Assembly (NCBI GenBank): GCA_013697635.1
Contig: JACCWM010000147.1
Location: 1-64,000 of the forward strand
Reading direction: 5' to 3'
Source: Lujinxingiaceae bacterium
GTDB lineage: Bacteria; Myxococcota_A; Bradymonadia; Bradymonadales; Bradymonadaceae
Length of the DNA: 64,000 bases
Shown here: positions 62,326 through 64,000 of the stretch, piece by piece
How positions within the stretch are numbered: the stretch's first letter is position 1
How the letters are laid out: each line of letters starts with the position of its first letter
Made by a program: the position numbers and the translations under genes
The notes under the pieces: generated by a model
Told to the model about the DNA's origin: nothing
The model's input: the letters and a program-made list of their open reading frames with translations, nothing else
The model's database searches: none

Positions 62326-62362
62326 GCGGGCTGACAAAGATCGCCCCCTCAGGGGAGCCGAC
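62326..62362. repeat. palindromic repeat, copy 3, between convergent genes
   Basis: 37-bp core with CCCCTCAGGGG, differing from copy 2 at four positions. It separates the Ig-like protein from the convergent pirin gene. Confidence 0.75.
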
Positions 62363-62384
62363 CTCGAGGTGAAAGGCTGGCGTT

Positions 62385-63407
62385 CTACCAGCCGACCTGC
62401 TCTTCTCGTCCGTCGGCGTGAATGGCGAAGCGGCCCTGCTCACGGGGATGAACCAGGGCTTCCGCCGACCAGGGCCAGCCGCCAAAGCCGGTGGTCTGGT
62501 AGTCGAGCATGGCCTGGCGAATCTCGCCGGGATAGTTCATCACGAAGGGGCCGTGCTGGGCGACGGGCTCGCCGATGGGTGTGCCCTGGAGCACCAAGAT
62601 CTCCGATTCCTGCTCGCCGTTGACCAGCTCGAGCGCGGCGTCCGGGCGCACGAAGATGCTGTGGCCGCTTTGCACGTCCTGGCCGGCGACCTGCAGGCTG
62701 GCGCCCCGAAAAAAGTACAGGCCCCGGTTCGAGGTCGCTGCTGCAGCCGGCAGCGTCCAGCGGGCGCCCGGCGCCATCTTGATCGTCCAGATTGCCACGT
62801 CGGAGGCCGGCTTGGCCGCCCAGGAATCCGGGGGCGGGGCCGGCGCGCGCAGACCCTCGAGCTGGCCTGCGACGAGCGTCACCTCGGTCGCCCTGCCCTG
62901 CGCGTCTTCAAAGCGCGTGCGCGGCACCTCGTCTCGCCAGAACATCGAGAAGTACGGGTCGACACGCTTGGAGGCGGCGGGAAGATTGAGCCAGATCTGA
63001 AAGAGCTCGGTGGTGTTCGGCCCCTCCTGGTCAAGCAGCGGGAAGGCCTCGGAGTGCACGACGCCGTTGCCGGCCGTCATCCACTGCACGTCGCCATCGC
63101 CAAAGCGCGCCGTCGCCCCAAGCGAGTCGCTGTGGTCGATGAAGCCCTGGCGCGCCATCGTCACCGTCTCGAAGCCACGGTGCGGGTGGCGCGGAAAACC
63201 CGGCACCACGTCACCATGGTACATGCTCCAGCCGTCCTTGCCGCTAAAATCGGCGCCGATGCTGCGCCCGGCAAGCGACGCCGCCGGCCCCATCTGCTCG
63301 TTGGCGATCGGATAAAGGTCCAGGTGATGAACGCAAAAAAGAAAAGGGTCCTGCGTCTGCCAGGGAAAACCCAGCGGCGCGATGTTCTTGATGAGATCGT
63401 GGGCCAT
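62385..63407 (-). CDS. pirin family protein (bicupin)
   Basis: 340 residues from the ATG at 63407; an in-frame GTG at 63416 is an alternative. The metal ligands are conserved: H74 and H76 (PRHPHRGFETVT), H118 and E120 (VVHSE), matching human pirin H56/H58/H101/E103. Two cupin domains are evident. Bacterial pirins act as quercetinases or metabolic regulators. It is longer than typical (about 290) because of extended loops such as APAPPPDSWAAKPASD. Cytoplasmic. Confidence 0.92.
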   Translation of the reverse strand: MAHDLIKNIAPLGFPWQTQDPFLFCVHHLDLYPIANEQMGPAASLAGRSIGADFSGKDGWSMYHGDVVPGFPRHPHRGFETVTMARQGFIDHSDSLGATARFGDGDVQWMTAGNGVVHSEAFPLLDQEGPNTTELFQIWLNLPAASKRVDPYFSMFWRDEVPRTRFEDAQGRATEVTLVAGQLEGLRAPAPPPDSWAAKPASDVAIWTIKMAPGARWTLPAAAATSNRGLYFFRGASLQVAGQDVQSGHSIFVRPDAALELVNGEQESEILVLQGTPIGEPVAQHGPFVMNYPGEIRQAMLDYQTTGFGGWPWSAEALVHPREQGRFAIHADGREEQVGW

Positions 63408-63455
63408 GCGAATCACTCTCGGTGGTTAGATGTTAAGAGCCTGACACAGGCACTC

Positions 63456-64000
63456 TCAAAGTAAGCCCGTATTGCGAAGCACGAAGATCCGAGGCCCATG
63501 CTCGCTGCCGTCGCCCCGAAGCTCGCCGAAGGTCGCCACGACGATGTCATCAAGGCCGTCGCCGTCGATGTCGACGCTCGCCGTCCAGAGTATGCTCTCG
63601 GCAAACACGCAGTCGGACGCGTCGACGCCCCCGCACCGCAACAAATCGAAGGTCATCTCGGTCACAAACGGCGAGTGATTCAACGCGTGGCTGACGAGCA
63701 ACTCAGTTCGAGCGCCGCTGCGTGTCGCGATGAACGAGGCGCGTCCATCACCGACGAAATCTCCCGCGCTGGGGAAGCGATTGGCCTGGCTGCTCGGCAC
63801 GTCTGCGCTTGTGGTGAGAGCGCGACGCGTGAAGTCGCCTTGAAGATTGGAGATGATCAAGTTGGGAGCCGTGTTGCGAACGGTGATGAAAAAGTCGTCG
63901 ATTCCGTCGAAGTTGACGTCTCCACTGGCCAGGCCGCGCAAGCGATCCCGGTTGTCCTGGCCCCATGTCATGGCCGCCAGAGCTTCCGGGGCCGCGACGC
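63456..64000 (-). CDS. FG-GAP/VCBS repeat protein, 3' end
   Basis: The frame is open from the right edge, so only the C-terminal part (about 180 residues) is seen. It contains Ca2+-binding repeats of the integrin-like FG-GAP type: ASGDVNFDGIDDFFITVR, SAGDFVGDGRASFIATRS and ASVDIDGDGLDDIVVATFG, each with D-x-N/D-x-D-G-x-D-D-like loops. The fold is a beta propeller. The product is probably secreted and large, as such proteins in this lineage often are. C-terminal residues FVLRNTGLL end the propeller with no sorting tag. Confidence 0.85.
   Translation of the reverse strand, partial: VAAPEALAAMTWGQDNRDRLRGLASGDVNFDGIDDFFITVRNTAPNLIISNLQGDFTRRALTTSADVPSSQANRFPSAGDFVGDGRASFIATRSGARTELLVSHALNHSPFVTEMTFDLLRCGGVDASDCVFAESILWTASVDIDGDGLDDIVVATFGELRGDGSEHGPRIFVLRNTGLL

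Overview
The window is a gene-dense, roughly 60% GC bacterial chromosome segment with no mobile element, prophage or CRISPR array that I can see. It starts inside the 5' end of a 16S rRNA gene transcribed leftward off the edge. The gene set (Tol-Pal, TolA/TonB-type protein, MiaE, TtcA, SppA, many lipoproteins, a MYXO-CTERM-like C-terminal tag, a giant cytosolic TPR protein) suggests a Gram-negative of the old Deltaproteobacteria, most likely Myxococcota or the Bradymonadales. That placement is inference from gene style; I could not run a 16S comparison.

Layout. 1-990: 16S rRNA start, a leader of about 600 nt with boxA, and a strong rrn promoter. 990-6254: a secreted protein, a beta-barrel/SppA protease fusion, miaE, a small secreted protein and tRNA-Leu(CAA). 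6483-15166 (minus strand): an envelope cluster reading LpoA-like lipoprotein, membrane/barrel protein, tolQ, tolR, tolA, tolB, pal and a ClpP-fold (SDH-protease-like) protein. 15396-19358: a DUF892 protein, a VOC protein, a double-kinase hybrid sensor with an ethylene-receptor-like membrane domain, and a single-domain response regulator. 19362-26221: a DDAH-like amidinotransferase-fold enzyme, a MATE exporter, a Cys-rich MYXO-CTERM protein, ttcA, a lipoprotein with a degenerate LNS2-like domain, and a small protein next to a low-molecular-weight phosphatase. 26231-37975: one gene for a 3914-residue TPR protein. 38240-43395: gltX, a lipoprotein, an alkyltransferase-like protein, a secreted protein and a GT-C-like membrane protein. 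43494-46912: an AMACR-type CoA transferase, an SCP2 protein, biotin carboxylase and a biotin carrier. 47008-47907: a three-repeat Cys-rich lipoprotein. 47975-61027 (minus strand): oppABCDF-type importer genes, then a 1274-residue lipoprotein and uvrA in one tight run. 61319-64000: a secreted Ig-like protein, a pirin and the 3' end of an FG-GAP repeat protein.

Most noteworthy: an OppC-type permease whose periplasmic loop carries three canonical EF-hand loops, beside an OppB with four cysteines in the matching loop; an outer-membrane-barrel/SppA fusion with an intact Lys-Ser dyad; the giant TPR protein; a sensor kinase that keeps the Cys/His pair of ethylene receptors but has lost other conserved residues; a pseudo-HAD (LNS2-like) lipoprotein; and a 37-bp palindromic repeat present three times, each time between two convergent genes, which looks like a lineage-specific bidirectional terminator or mobile palindrome.
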